This document shows, piece by piece, positions 26,992 through 34,664 of a stretch of 64,000 nt of DNA. Positions within the stretch are counted from its first letter, which is position 1, and the number at the start of each line of letters is the position of its first letter. The notes below the pieces were generated by a model. It saw nothing but the letters and a program-made list of their open reading frames with translations. It had not been told where the DNA came from and ran no database searches. Source of the stretch: Burkholderia sp. Ac-20365 (GTDB taxonomy: Bacteria > Pseudomonadota > Gammaproteobacteria > Burkholderiales > Burkholderiaceae); contig NZ_JAAGPI010000009.1 in NCBI RefSeq assembly GCF_017104715.1, positions 124,001 to 188,000 on the forward strand, written 5' to 3'. Position numbers and translations under genes: made by a program.

Positions 26992-28635
26992 ATGAGCCAA
27001 GCGATCGAAGTCAAGGTGCCGGACATCGGCGATTACAAGGACATTCCTGTAATCGAGGTGCTGGTCAAGGCGGGTGACACCGTCACGAAAGAGCAGTCGC
27101 TCGTCACGCTGGAATCCGACAAGGCGACGATGGATGTGCCGAGCCCGGCATCGGGTACGGTCAAGGAAGTGAAGGTCAAGCTTGGCGATACGGTGTCGGA
27201 AGGCACGCTGATCGTGCTGCTCGACGGCGAAGGCGGTGCTGCTGCGAAGGGTAATGGCGCCGCTGCGCCTGCGCCGGCGCCCGCACCGGCGCCCGCTGCT
27301 GCGCCTGCCGCAAAGAGCGGTGGCGTGCAGGAAGTCAAGGTTCCCGATATCGGTGACTATAAAGATGTGCCCGTCATCGAAGTCTCGGTGAAGGTCGGTG
27401 ATCGCGTCGAGAAGGAACAGTCGCTCGTCACACTGGAATCCGACAAGGCAACGATGGACGTGCCGAGCCCGGCCGCTGGCGTCGTCAAGGAAATCAAGGT
27501 CAAGGTCGGCGACAACGTGTCGGAAGGCACGCTGATCGTGGTGCTCGAAGGCGAAGGCGGCGGTGCTGCTGCGCCGGCGCCGGCACCTGCCGCCGCGAAG
27601 CAGGAAGAAAAGCCGTCGGATGCGCCCGCGACGCCGTCGCCCGCTCCCGCGCAGCCGTCCGCGCTCGCACAGGCACCCGTCATTCCGGCTGGCGAAGGCG
27701 GCGCGCATCGCGCAAGCCACGCATCGCCGTCGGTACGCAAGTTCGCGCGCGAACTCGGCGTCGACGTGTCGCGCGTGCAAGGTACGGGTCCGAAGGGCCG
27801 CATTACGCAGGACGACGTGACCGCGTTCGTCAAGGGCGTGATGACGGGCCAGCGCGGCGCGCCCGTTGCGGCGGCTGCACCGGCGGCTGCCGGTGGCGGC
27901 GAACTCGGCCTGCTGCCGTGGCCGAAGATCGACTTCACGAAGTTTGGTCCGGTCGATCCGAAGCCGTTGTCGCGCATCAAGAAGATTTCGGGCGCGAACC
28001 TGCATCGCAACTGGGTGATGATCCCGCACGTCACGAACAACGACGAAGCGGATATCACCGAGCTGGAAGAGTTGCGCGTCAAGCTGAACAAGGAAAACGA
28101 GAAGTCGGGCGTGAAGTTCACGATGCTCGCTTTCGTGATCAAGGCTGTCGTCGCGGCGCTGAAGAAATTCCCGACGTTCAACGCGAGCCTCGATGGCGAC
28201 AACCTGGTGTTCAAGCAGTACTACAACGTAGGTTTCGCTGCCGATACGCCGAACGGTCTCGTCGTGCCTGTGATCCGCGACGCCGACAAGAAGGGTCTCG
28301 TCGATATCGCGAAGGAAATGACCGAGCTGTCGAAGCTGGCGCGTGAGGGCAAGCTCAAGCCCGATCAGATGCAAGGCGGCTGCTTCTCGATTTCGTCGCT
28401 GGGCGGGATTGGCGGCACGCATTTCACGCCGATCATCAATGCGCCTGAAGTCGCGATTCTCGGTTTGTCGCGCGGCTATCAGAAGCCCGTGTGGGATGGC
28501 AAGCAATTCGTGCCGCGTCTGACGCTGCCGATGTCGCTGTCGTATGACCATCGTGTGATCGACGGTGCTGAAGCTGCGCGCTTCAATGCGTATCTCGGGT
28601 CGATTCTTGCCGATTTCCGGCGTGTGATTCTTTGA
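26992..28635 (+). CDS. aceF: Dihydrolipoamide acetyltransferase (pyruvate dehydrogenase E2)
   Basis: A 547-residue E2 core protein. It has two N-terminal lipoyl domains, with lipoylated lysines Lys44 and Lys152 in ESDKATMDVP, separated by Ala/Pro linkers; a peripheral subunit-binding domain (SPSVRKFARELGVDVSRVQGTG, about residues 245-280); and the acyltransferase domain ending in SYDHRVIDGAEAARF, with catalytic His520 and Asp524. GGAG lies upstream of the ATG. It moves acetyl groups from E1 to CoA and scaffolds the complex. DNA coding for its second lipoyl domain (27325-27558) is almost the same as that in lpdA. Confidence 0.97.
   Translation: MSQAIEVKVPDIGDYKDIPVIEVLVKAGDTVTKEQSLVTLESDKATMDVPSPASGTVKEVKVKLGDTVSEGTLIVLLDGEGGAAAKGNGAAAPAPAPAPAPAAAPAAKSGGVQEVKVPDIGDYKDVPVIEVSVKVGDRVEKEQSLVTLESDKATMDVPSPAAGVVKEIKVKVGDNVSEGTLIVVLEGEGGGAAAPAPAPAAAKQEEKPSDAPATPSPAPAQPSALAQAPVIPAGEGGAHRASHASPSVRKFARELGVDVSRVQGTGPKGRITQDDVTAFVKGVMTGQRGAPVAAAAPAAAGGGELGLLPWPKIDFTKFGPVDPKPLSRIKKISGANLHRNWVMIPHVTNNDEADITELEELRVKLNKENEKSGVKFTMLAFVIKAVVAALKKFPTFNASLDGDNLVFKQYYNVGFAADTPNGLVVPVIRDADKKGLVDIAKEMTELSKLAREGKLKPDQMQGGCFSISSLGGIGGTHFTPIINAPEVAILGLSRGYQKPVWDGKQFVPRLTLPMSLSYDHRVIDGAEAARFNAYLGSILADFRRVIL
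27325..27558 (+). repeat. Lipoyl-domain DNA repeat, copy in aceF
   Basis: 234 bp encoding the second lipoyl domain of AceF. It is nearly identical in DNA to 29225-29458 in lpdA, including 41 consecutive identical bases (27343-27383) with the unusual codons TAT AAA GAT. Confidence 0.85.
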
Positions 28636-28707
28636 TTGTTGTTAGCTGTGTCGCTGGCGCTTGATGACTGTGTTTGATCTGGTCATCAAGCGCTTTCGTT
28701 GAACCTG

Positions 28708-28797
28708 CTTTGTCGTCTCGCTTCATGCGTCGCCCCTGTGCGGGGCGGCACCTACTTTTCTTTGCCTCGGCAAAGAAAAGTAGGCAAAAGAAAGCCG
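28708..28797 (+). repeat. Solo end of the palindromic intergenic element
   Basis: About 90 bp matching only the outer part of one arm of the elements at 31092-31746 and 49832-50508: the GCCCCTGTGCGGGGC hairpin followed by a 16 bp stem (28751-28766 with 28769-28784). It lies 73 bp after the aceF stop and 106 bp before lpdA. The surrounding 268 bp gap holds no gene. Confidence 0.8.
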
Positions 28798-28903
28798 AGT
28801 CCTTGGCGGACGGCATTGAGTCTTCGCTTGATGTCGGCGGTTATCTAAGCAAGGTTCTTCGCGACTCATCTTTCAACACGGTCAATAAGAGAAGGGGACA
28901 CTA

Positions 28904-30964
28904 ATGAGTCTCGTCGAAGTGAAGGTGCCGGACATCGGCGATTTCAAGGACGTCGATGTCATCGAAGTCAATATCAAGCCGGGCGACTCGATCGAACTCG
29001 AGCAGTCGCTGCTGACGCTCGAAACCGATAAGGCGTCGATGGAAGTGCCGAGCGAAGCGGTCGGCACGGTCAAGGAAGTCCGTGTGAAGTCGGGCGACAA
29101 GGTCTCGCAAGGCACCGTGATCGCCATCGTCGAAACGGCGGGCGAAGCCAAAGCTGCTAAAGAACCTGAGAAAGCCGCGCCTGCAGCCGCACCCGCTGCC
29201 GCACCGGCTGCAAGCGGCGGCAGCGTGCAGGAAATCAAAGTCCCCGATATCGGTGACTATAAAGATGTGCCCGTCATCGAAGTGTCGGTGAAGGTGGGCG
29301 ACCGCGTCGAGAAGGAACAATCGCTCGTCACGCTCGAATCCGACAAGGCGACCATGGATGTGCCGAGCCCGGCCGCCGGCGTCGTCAAGGAAATCAAGGT
29401 CAAGGTCGGCGATAACGTGTCGGAAGGCACGGTGATTGTGTTGCTCGAAGGCGAAGGCGCGGCGGCTGCGCCCGCTCCGAAGGCAGCACCGGCGCCCGCT
29501 CCCGCTGCTGCATCGACGCCCGCGCCGCAAGCCGGCAGCTACTCGGGTTCCGCCGATATCGAATGCGACATGCTCGTGCTCGGCGCTGGCCCCGGCGGTT
29601 ATTCGGCGGCGTTCCGTTCGGCCGACCTCGGGATGAAGACGGTGCTGGTCGAACGTTATTCGACGCTCGGCGGCGTGTGTCTGAACGTCGGTTGTATTCC
29701 GTCGAAGGCGCTGCTGCATACGGCGCTCGTGATCGACGAAGCGGCGGCGCTCGGTTCGCACGGCATTTCGTTCGGCAAGCCGCAGATCGATCTCGACAAG
29801 CTGCGCGACTTCAAGTCGGGTGTCGTCAAGAAACTGACGGGCGGTCTCGCGGGTATGGCGAAGGCGCGCAAGGTCGAAGTGGTGACGGGTGTCGGCACCT
29901 TCGTCGATCCGTATCACATGGAAGTGCAGGGCGAGAACGGCAAGAAGATCGTCAAGTTCAAGCAGGCGATCATCGCTGCGGGTTCGCAGGCCGTGAAGCT
30001 GCCGTTCATTCCGGAAGATCCGCGTGTGGTCGATTCGACGGGCGCGCTGGAGCTGCGTCAGTTGCCCAAGCGGATGCTGGTGATCGGCGGCGGCATTATC
30101 GGCCTGGAAATGGCGACGGTGTACGCGACGCTCGGCGCGCAGATCGACGTGGTCGAAATGCTCGATGGCCTGATGGCCGGCGCGGACCGCGATCTCGTGA
30201 AGGTCTGGGAGAAGTTCAACAGCAAGCGTTTCACCAACGTGATGCTGAAGACCAAAACGACGGCAGCGGAAGCGAAGCCGGACGGCATCTACGTGACGTT
30301 CGAAGGCGAGAAGGCCCCGGCCGAGCCGCAACGCTACGACCTCGTACTGGTTGCCGTGGGCCGCAGCCCGAACGGCAAGAAGATCGGCGCGGACAAGGCG
30401 GGCGTGGCGGTGACGGATCGCGGCTTCATCGAAGTCGACAAGCAGATGCGTACCAACGTGCCGCACATCTTCGCGATTGGCGATGTCGTTGGTCAGCCGA
30501 TGCTGGCGCACAAGGCCGTGCACGAAGGCCACGTTGCGGCCGAAGCGGCGCATGGCGAGAAGGCTTACTTCGACGCGCTGCAGATTCCGTCGGTGGCTTA
30601 CACCGATCCGGAAGTGGCCTGGGCGGGCAAGACGGAAGAGCAGTGCAAGGCCGAAGGCATCAAGTACGGCAAGGCGGTGTTCCCGTGGGCGGCTTCAGGT
30701 CGCGCGATCGCGAATGGTCGCGATGAGGGCTTTACGAAGCTTATCTTCGATGAAGAGACGCATCGTGTGATTGGTGGCGGGATTGTTGGTCTGAATGCCG
30801 GCGATCTGATCAGCGAAGTGTGTCTCGCGGTTGAGATGGGCGCTGATGCTACCGATATCGGCAAGACTATTCATCCGCATCCGACGCTTGGGGAGTCTGT
30901 TGGCATGGCTGCCGAACTGTATGAAGGTGTTTGTACGGATCTGCCGCCGCAGAAGAAGAAGTAA
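28904..30964 (+). CDS. lpdA: Dihydrolipoyl dehydrogenase with two N-terminal lipoyl domains (pyruvate dehydrogenase E3)
   Basis: A 686-residue flavoprotein that reoxidises dihydrolipoyl groups with NAD+. Ordinary E3 is about 470 residues; here two lipoyl domains precede it, with Lys43 (ETDKASMEVP) and Lys148 (ESDKATMDVP), joined by Ala/Pro linkers. The FAD-binding GAGPGGYSAA begins the E3 portion near residue 228, the redox disulfide is Cys259/Cys264 in GGVCLNVGCIPSK, the NAD-binding loop is VIGGGIIGLE, and the dimer-interface HPHPTLGE is at the C-terminus. One lipoyl domain on E3 is known in betaproteobacteria and Neisseria; two is less usual to my knowledge. AAGGGG precedes the ATG. Third gene of the pyruvate dehydrogenase cluster. 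Confidence 0.96.
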   Translation: MSLVEVKVPDIGDFKDVDVIEVNIKPGDSIELEQSLLTLETDKASMEVPSEAVGTVKEVRVKSGDKVSQGTVIAIVETAGEAKAAKEPEKAAPAAAPAAAPAASGGSVQEIKVPDIGDYKDVPVIEVSVKVGDRVEKEQSLVTLESDKATMDVPSPAAGVVKEIKVKVGDNVSEGTVIVLLEGEGAAAAPAPKAAPAPAPAAASTPAPQAGSYSGSADIECDMLVLGAGPGGYSAAFRSADLGMKTVLVERYSTLGGVCLNVGCIPSKALLHTALVIDEAAALGSHGISFGKPQIDLDKLRDFKSGVVKKLTGGLAGMAKARKVEVVTGVGTFVDPYHMEVQGENGKKIVKFKQAIIAAGSQAVKLPFIPEDPRVVDSTGALELRQLPKRMLVIGGGIIGLEMATVYATLGAQIDVVEMLDGLMAGADRDLVKVWEKFNSKRFTNVMLKTKTTAAEAKPDGIYVTFEGEKAPAEPQRYDLVLVAVGRSPNGKKIGADKAGVAVTDRGFIEVDKQMRTNVPHIFAIGDVVGQPMLAHKAVHEGHVAAEAAHGEKAYFDALQIPSVAYTDPEVAWAGKTEEQCKAEGIKYGKAVFPWAASGRAIANGRDEGFTKLIFDEETHRVIGGGIVGLNAGDLISEVCLAVEMGADATDIGKTIHPHPTLGESVGMAAELYEGVCTDLPPQKKK
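29225..29458 (+). repeat. Lipoyl-domain DNA repeat, copy in lpdA
   Basis: Partner of 27325-27558 in aceF; 234 bp of equal length with the 41-base identical block at 29243-29283. It encodes the second lipoyl domain of LpdA. Confidence 0.85.
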
Positions 30965-31091
30965 CTCTTCGGTTTAGGTGGCCTTTGGGCTGCTTTGCCG
31001 ATGATGATGGCGTGCTCTTTTTTGCGAAGAGTGCGCCGTTTTTCTTTTGGTTGTTGTCTTGCGACGCATTGATTGGTTTGCTTATGCGTTC

Positions 31092-31746
31092 GCTGGCATC
31101 CGCGTTTTGTCTTGCCTGCTTCATGCGTTGCCCCTGTGCGGGGCGGCACTTACTTTCTTTGCCGCCGCAAAGAAAGTAAGCAAAGAAAGCGGGCTAACAC
31201 CGCTAATTCTTGACCACCGCCTGAGGGCCCCCAACAGTTCCTCTCCTTCAAACGGCAACTTCTCAGTTACCGCCCGTTGCCAGCGCTCCGAACCTGCGCC
31301 TCACCCACTTCAATCACCCGTACAACTGCCAGCGGCAGCGAATGGTTGATGCCGCCCAGGTGGCAAACAGTGTGTAGGTCGTAGTGCCGCAGGTGTCGGC
31401 GCTCTTACGACACCGATCGTGTTTTTCAGTCTGGAGTGAAACGTGTATGGCGCGAAAGCCGACACACAGTTTGCCGCTATAGAACGTGGGAGATTTGATC
31501 GCGCGTGTGGCGACGCGGGAGTGTGAAGCGGGTGAGGCGCCGTTTCGAGGCGCTGGCAACGGGCAGTGAAAAGCAGGTTGCCGTGTGAAGCGGAGGACCC
31601 GTTGGGGGCCCTCAGGCGGGAACAAGAATTGGCGGTGTTCAGCGGCTTTCTTTTGCCTACTTTTCTTTGCCGCGGCAAAGAAAAGTAGGTGCCGCCCCGC
31701 ACAGGGGCGACGCCTGGAGCACCAGTAACAAAACGCGGATGCCAGC
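31092..31746 (+). repeat. Palindromic intergenic element, copy A
   Basis: A 655 bp element built of two inverted arms (31092-31377 and 31460-31746) that match each other along most of their length, around an 82 bp core (31378-31459). The ends are a perfect 13 bp inverted repeat, GCTGGCATCCGCG and its complement. Each arm carries the GCCCCTGTGCGGGGC hairpin, then a long A/T-type stem (31149-31180 on the left, 31656-31689 on the right). The frames that cross it shift between copies and are not convincing genes. It sits between the convergent ends of lpdA and phaP. Flanks are T/G-rich on the left and A/C-rich on the right, extending the symmetry. Confidence 0.85.
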
Positions 31747-31862
31747 GAAAGCAAACGCAAAAACCAAAAAGCAAACACAAAAACCAAAAGCCCAACCTCA
31801 AAGCCGCCAGCAAGGCAAAACCAAACCAAACCAAACCCAAAAACCGGCGAACGACGTGAGCC

Positions 31863-31887
31863 AAAAAAAATCCCGGCCTAAGCCGGG
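31863..31887 (-). terminator. Terminator of phaP
   Basis: CCCGGC (31872-31877) pairs with GCCGGG (31882-31887); on the minus strand eight Ts follow. It lies about 190 bp past the phaP stop. Confidence 0.65.
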
Positions 31888-32076
31888 CAAACGATACGCT
31901 GTTTAACGTATCGGAGCGTCTGGCCGCTCGGTCGTCGAAGTGAATCTCGACACCCAGCGGCGCTGTTCATCAACCGCCAGTCACTTCGACAGTGTATCTC
32001 GCGGCTGCGCGCCGACAGATGATGGGGCATCCGTCAACGCGCAGGTGAAGCCCGATCCGTTGAATCCGTTACGTTC

Positions 32077-32661
32077 TTAGACAGCAGCCTTCTTGGCCGA
32101 AGCTGCCGTGCGCGAAGCCTGTGCAGCAGCTTGCGACGCAGCCTTCGATGCAGCCGTAGCAGCCGCATTGAAGTTGCTTTCAGCGATTTCGACAGCTTGC
32201 TTCGTTGCCTTGTGAACCGTTTCGTACGTCGTGTTCGCAGCCGTGATGGCCGACTTGATCACGGCGACAGCCGTTTCCGAACCTGCCGGTGCGTTCTTCG
32301 CAACATTCTCGACGAGCGCCTGAACCTTCTTGTTCTGCTCTTCGTATTGCGCTTCAGCAACGCGTGCGAATTCAGCTTGCGTAGCCGATGCGATTTCGTA
32401 CAGATGACGGCCATACGACAGAACCTTCTCTGCCACCGGCTGCGTCAGGCTCGCTTGCAGTGCGAGCAGTTCCTGCGCGTCCTTCACGGACAGCGCGCGT
32501 TGTGCGTTTTCCTGGCCTTCAGCGATCGTCGACTTGACGACTTGCAGATTCAGCTCGACCAGCTTTTCGACGCCTTCGAATGCCTTCGAGGTCAGGCCGA
32601 ACAGGGTTTCGAGGTTGGCCTTCTGTGCTGCGGCGAATTGCTCGGGGGTCAGCAGAGTCAT
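32077..32661 (-). CDS. phaP: Phasin (PHA granule-associated protein)
   Basis: A 194-residue phasin_2 family protein, which coats polyhydroxyalkanoate granules. Typical features are the N-terminal PEQFAAAQKANLETLFGLTSKAFEGVEKLVELNLQVVKS, a long amphipathic helical body, and a C-terminal Ala/Lys-rich tail (ASKAASQAAAQASRTAASAKK). No membrane segment or signal peptide. The frame is open upstream, but the ATG at 32661 has AGGAG at good spacing and begins the conserved MTLLTPEQ. It has a near-consensus promoter and a palindromic candidate PhaR operator upstream. The organism should therefore store polyhydroxybutyrate; no synthase gene lies in this window. Confidence 0.95.
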   Translation of the reverse strand: MTLLTPEQFAAAQKANLETLFGLTSKAFEGVEKLVELNLQVVKSTIAEGQENAQRALSVKDAQELLALQASLTQPVAEKVLSYGRHLYEIASATQAEFARVAEAQYEEQNKKVQALVENVAKNAPAGSETAVAVIKSAITAANTTYETVHKATKQAVEIAESNFNAAATAASKAASQAAAQASRTAASAKKAAV

Positions 32662-32773
32662 GTTTACGCTCCTGGAATACCGGCCCGTCTGGCGCGGACC
32701 GAGTTGGGTTAACTGCGGAAGTGAATTCGAATCGCTGGTCCGCAGTTCATTGTGCGTCGCAGCAACGGTTCCC

Positions 32774-32801
32774 ATTTTAGGACGCCGCCGATAGATGTCA
32801 A
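32774..32801 (-). promoter_or_regulatory. Sigma-70 promoter of phaP
   Basis: On the minus strand, a perfect TTGACA (32796-32801) and TAAAAT (32774-32779) lie 16 bp apart, about 110 bp upstream of the phaP start. Confidence 0.8.
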
Positions 32802-32809
32802 GGACTTTT

Positions 32810-32824
32810 TTGTGCAACGCACAA
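32810..32824 (-). promoter_or_regulatory. Candidate PhaR operator upstream of phaP
   Basis: TTGTGCAACGCACAA is a perfect 6-3-6 palindrome containing TGC-N3-GCA, the core reported for PhaR sites. It lies 8 bp upstream of the phaP -35 box. PhaR is the usual repressor of phasin genes; its binding here is inferred. Confidence 0.55.
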
Positions 32825-33368
32825 CGCATAGAAATTACTAATAAAACAATACGTTATGTAGTGTTTATGACATTGTGGTGAAGCGCGTGCACATTAGGGT
32901 TTGCACCGATGTGGTGCGGCACAAAACGTGGTCTCTCAAGCCCAGTAAGGACCAGGAACGCGCCGACGGCGCATTTTCGAGCAAAAAGGTAAAATTCTCA
33001 GGTAAACCGAAAACCGTAGCGGAACGTTAAATTCCCATCCCGGTCGAACGCGCGGCGTGCTGTTTCGCAGTAGTCGCTTAAGAGCAGGCTGGCTCGCGGC
33101 GTCCTGGTTGCGTGAACGGTGCGGCAGGACGCATGTGCCGGACGCTTGCAGCTGGATCGTAGTGCCATCCGTACGCGACCGTACTTCCCCTGATCAAGTT
33201 TGTATCGAATATGCCGATATGCTGAACGAGTGAGAGTCCTTCAGCGATATTGGCGGTGGCAACTTGCCGATGCGTCATTGGTATTTTCGATGGTGCGCAT
33301 GCAACTTATTGCCTTTTCCCAATCGAGCCTGACAACTCGGTTTAAGGACTGTCGATAAGTGCTTAATA

Positions 33369-33397
33369 TTGCTAATTTTTAACCGTTTTACTACACT
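33369..33397 (+). promoter_or_regulatory. Candidate promoter of pbpG
   Basis: TTGCTA (33369-33374) and TACACT (33392-33397) are 17 bp apart. Transcription from it would start near 33404, which favours the ATG at 33435 as the gene start. Confidence 0.5.
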
Positions 33398-33434
33398 GGC
33401 GGAAAACTCTCTCGCCGCTCCAACCAGAACACCA

Positions 33435-34598
33435 ATGAAAACCGACATGTTTTCGTCACTGAAAGTGATGCACGGCGCGGCGCTCAGCACCGCTCTATCG
33501 GTGGCTGCCTCGGTGGTCATCGCAGCGGCTTTTGCCGCGCCGGTGGACGCATTTGCCGCATCCGCCACGGCTCCCGCCAAGTCGGCGAAAGCCGGCAAGA
33601 AGTCCTCGAAGAAGGCGGCTGCCGAGAAAGTCTCGAGCAAGTCGTCGAAGGCCGTGCAGGCCGCCGCGAAGGACGACGACGAGCCCCGCACCGTTTCGAA
33701 GAAGCGCCGCGTGTCGTACACGGTGAATGGCCGCCATCACTCGGTCGTGCGCCGCGTCGCGTATGAGCCGCGCCAGCCTTCGGTCGGCACGGCATTCGGC
33801 CTGCACGAAACGCCGGACGCGCTGATGCTGCGCTCCAGCGTCGCCTACGTGGTCGACCAGAACACGTCGGAGTCGCTGTTCGACAAGAACTCGCGTGCCG
33901 TCGTGCCCATCGCGTCGATCACCAAGCTGATGACGGCGATGGTCGTGCTCGATTCGAAGTCAGCGATGACCGAGCAGATCGAAGTCACGGACGAAGACCG
34001 CGACTACGAGAAGAACACCGGTTCGCGCCTGTCTGTCGGTTCGGTGCTCTCGCGTGAAGACATGCTGCACATCGCCCTGATGGCGTCGGAAAACCGCGCG
34101 GCGGCTGCGTTGTCACGTTATTTCCCGGGCGGCCGTCCCGCTTTCATGGCGGCGATGAACGCGAAAGCGAAGTCGCTTGGCATGAGCGACACGCACTTCG
34201 AAAACCCGACGGGCCTGACGAGCCAGAACGTGTCGAGCGCACGCGATCTCGTGAAGATGGTCAACGCTGCGTATCAATACCCGATGATCCGCAAGTTTTC
34301 GACCGATCGCAGCTACGACGTGTACACCGGCAAGCGCACGATCGCCTACAACAGCACGAACGCGCTGGTGCGCAACTCGTCGTGGGATATCGGCCTGCAG
34401 AAGACGGGCTTCATCAACGAAGCGGGTGAATGCCTCGTCATGCAGGCAACCATCCACGACCGCCCGATGATCATGGTGTTGCTCGATTCGTCGGGCAAGT
34501 ACTCGCGTTTCGCGGATGCGCAGCGTCTGCGCACGTGGATCGACAACGGCGGCGAGCAGCGCATCACGAGCGCGGACGCCAACGGCGCCGGCACCTGA
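33435..34598 (+). CDS. pbpG: D-alanyl-D-alanine endopeptidase (PBP7-type)
   Basis: A 387-residue periplasmic penicillin-binding protein of the S11 family, which cuts peptide cross-links in peptidoglycan. A signal peptide is followed by a Lys/Ala-rich segment (about residues 40-95) that may contact the cell wall. The catalytic motifs are SITK (IASITKLMTAM), SEN (MASENRAAAAL) and KTG (LQKTGFINEAG). The open frame upstream reaches 33369, but that start would lie inside the likely promoter. A strong terminator follows the gene. Confidence 0.9.
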   Translation: MKTDMFSSLKVMHGAALSTALSVAASVVIAAAFAAPVDAFAASATAPAKSAKAGKKSSKKAAAEKVSSKSSKAVQAAAKDDDEPRTVSKKRRVSYTVNGRHHSVVRRVAYEPRQPSVGTAFGLHETPDALMLRSSVAYVVDQNTSESLFDKNSRAVVPIASITKLMTAMVVLDSKSAMTEQIEVTDEDRDYEKNTGSRLSVGSVLSREDMLHIALMASENRAAAALSRYFPGGRPAFMAAMNAKAKSLGMSDTHFENPTGLTSQNVSSARDLVKMVNAAYQYPMIRKFSTDRSYDVYTGKRTIAYNSTNALVRNSSWDIGLQKTGFINEAGECLVMQATIHDRPMIMVLLDSSGKYSRFADAQRLRTWIDNGGEQRITSADANGAGT

Positions 34599-34612
34599 GC
34601 GTAAGCCGCCAA

Positions 34613-34642
34613 CAAAAAGCCCCGCAATGCGGGGCTTTTTTT
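34613..34642. terminator. Bidirectional terminator between pbpG and iclR-type gene
   Basis: AGCCCCGC (34618-34625) pairs with GCGGGGCT (34629-34636), followed by seven Ts and preceded by five As. It lies between the convergent ends of pbpG and the IclR-family gene. Confidence 0.88.
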
Positions 34643-34664
34643 ATGCGTCGGCGAGAAGGGAAGT

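Larger units (their letters stand above)
30965..32076. other. Intergenic region, lpdA / phaP
   Basis: 1112 bp between two convergent genes. It holds element copy A (31092-31746), an A/C-rich stretch with AAACCAAA-type repeats (31747-31860) and the phaP terminator (31863-31887). I see no real gene. Confidence 0.7.
32662..33434. other. Intergenic region, phaP / pbpG
   Basis: 773 bp between divergent genes. It contains the phaP promoter and palindrome near its left end, an A/T-rich stretch around 32825-32880, and a candidate pbpG promoter at 33369-33397. The middle (about 32900-33360) shows nothing I can identify. Confidence 0.6.

Noticed and set aside
24300..28551. Long antisense frames across aceE and aceF (622 and 674 codons)
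   Set aside because: Shadows of strongly biased coding sequence; the residue composition (many Arg, His, Val) matches no family.
31747..31860. A/C-rich AAACCAAA repeats as a possible origin or telomere-like tract
   Set aside because: They are the outer flank of the palindromic element, mirrored by T/G-rich sequence on its other side; no DnaA boxes are visible.
31310..31864. Frames crossing element copy A (containing phrases like RRPCAGRHLLFF in one frame)
   Set aside because: Similar phrases occur in different frames of copy B and of the solo end, and indels shift the frame between copies, so DNA rather than protein is conserved.
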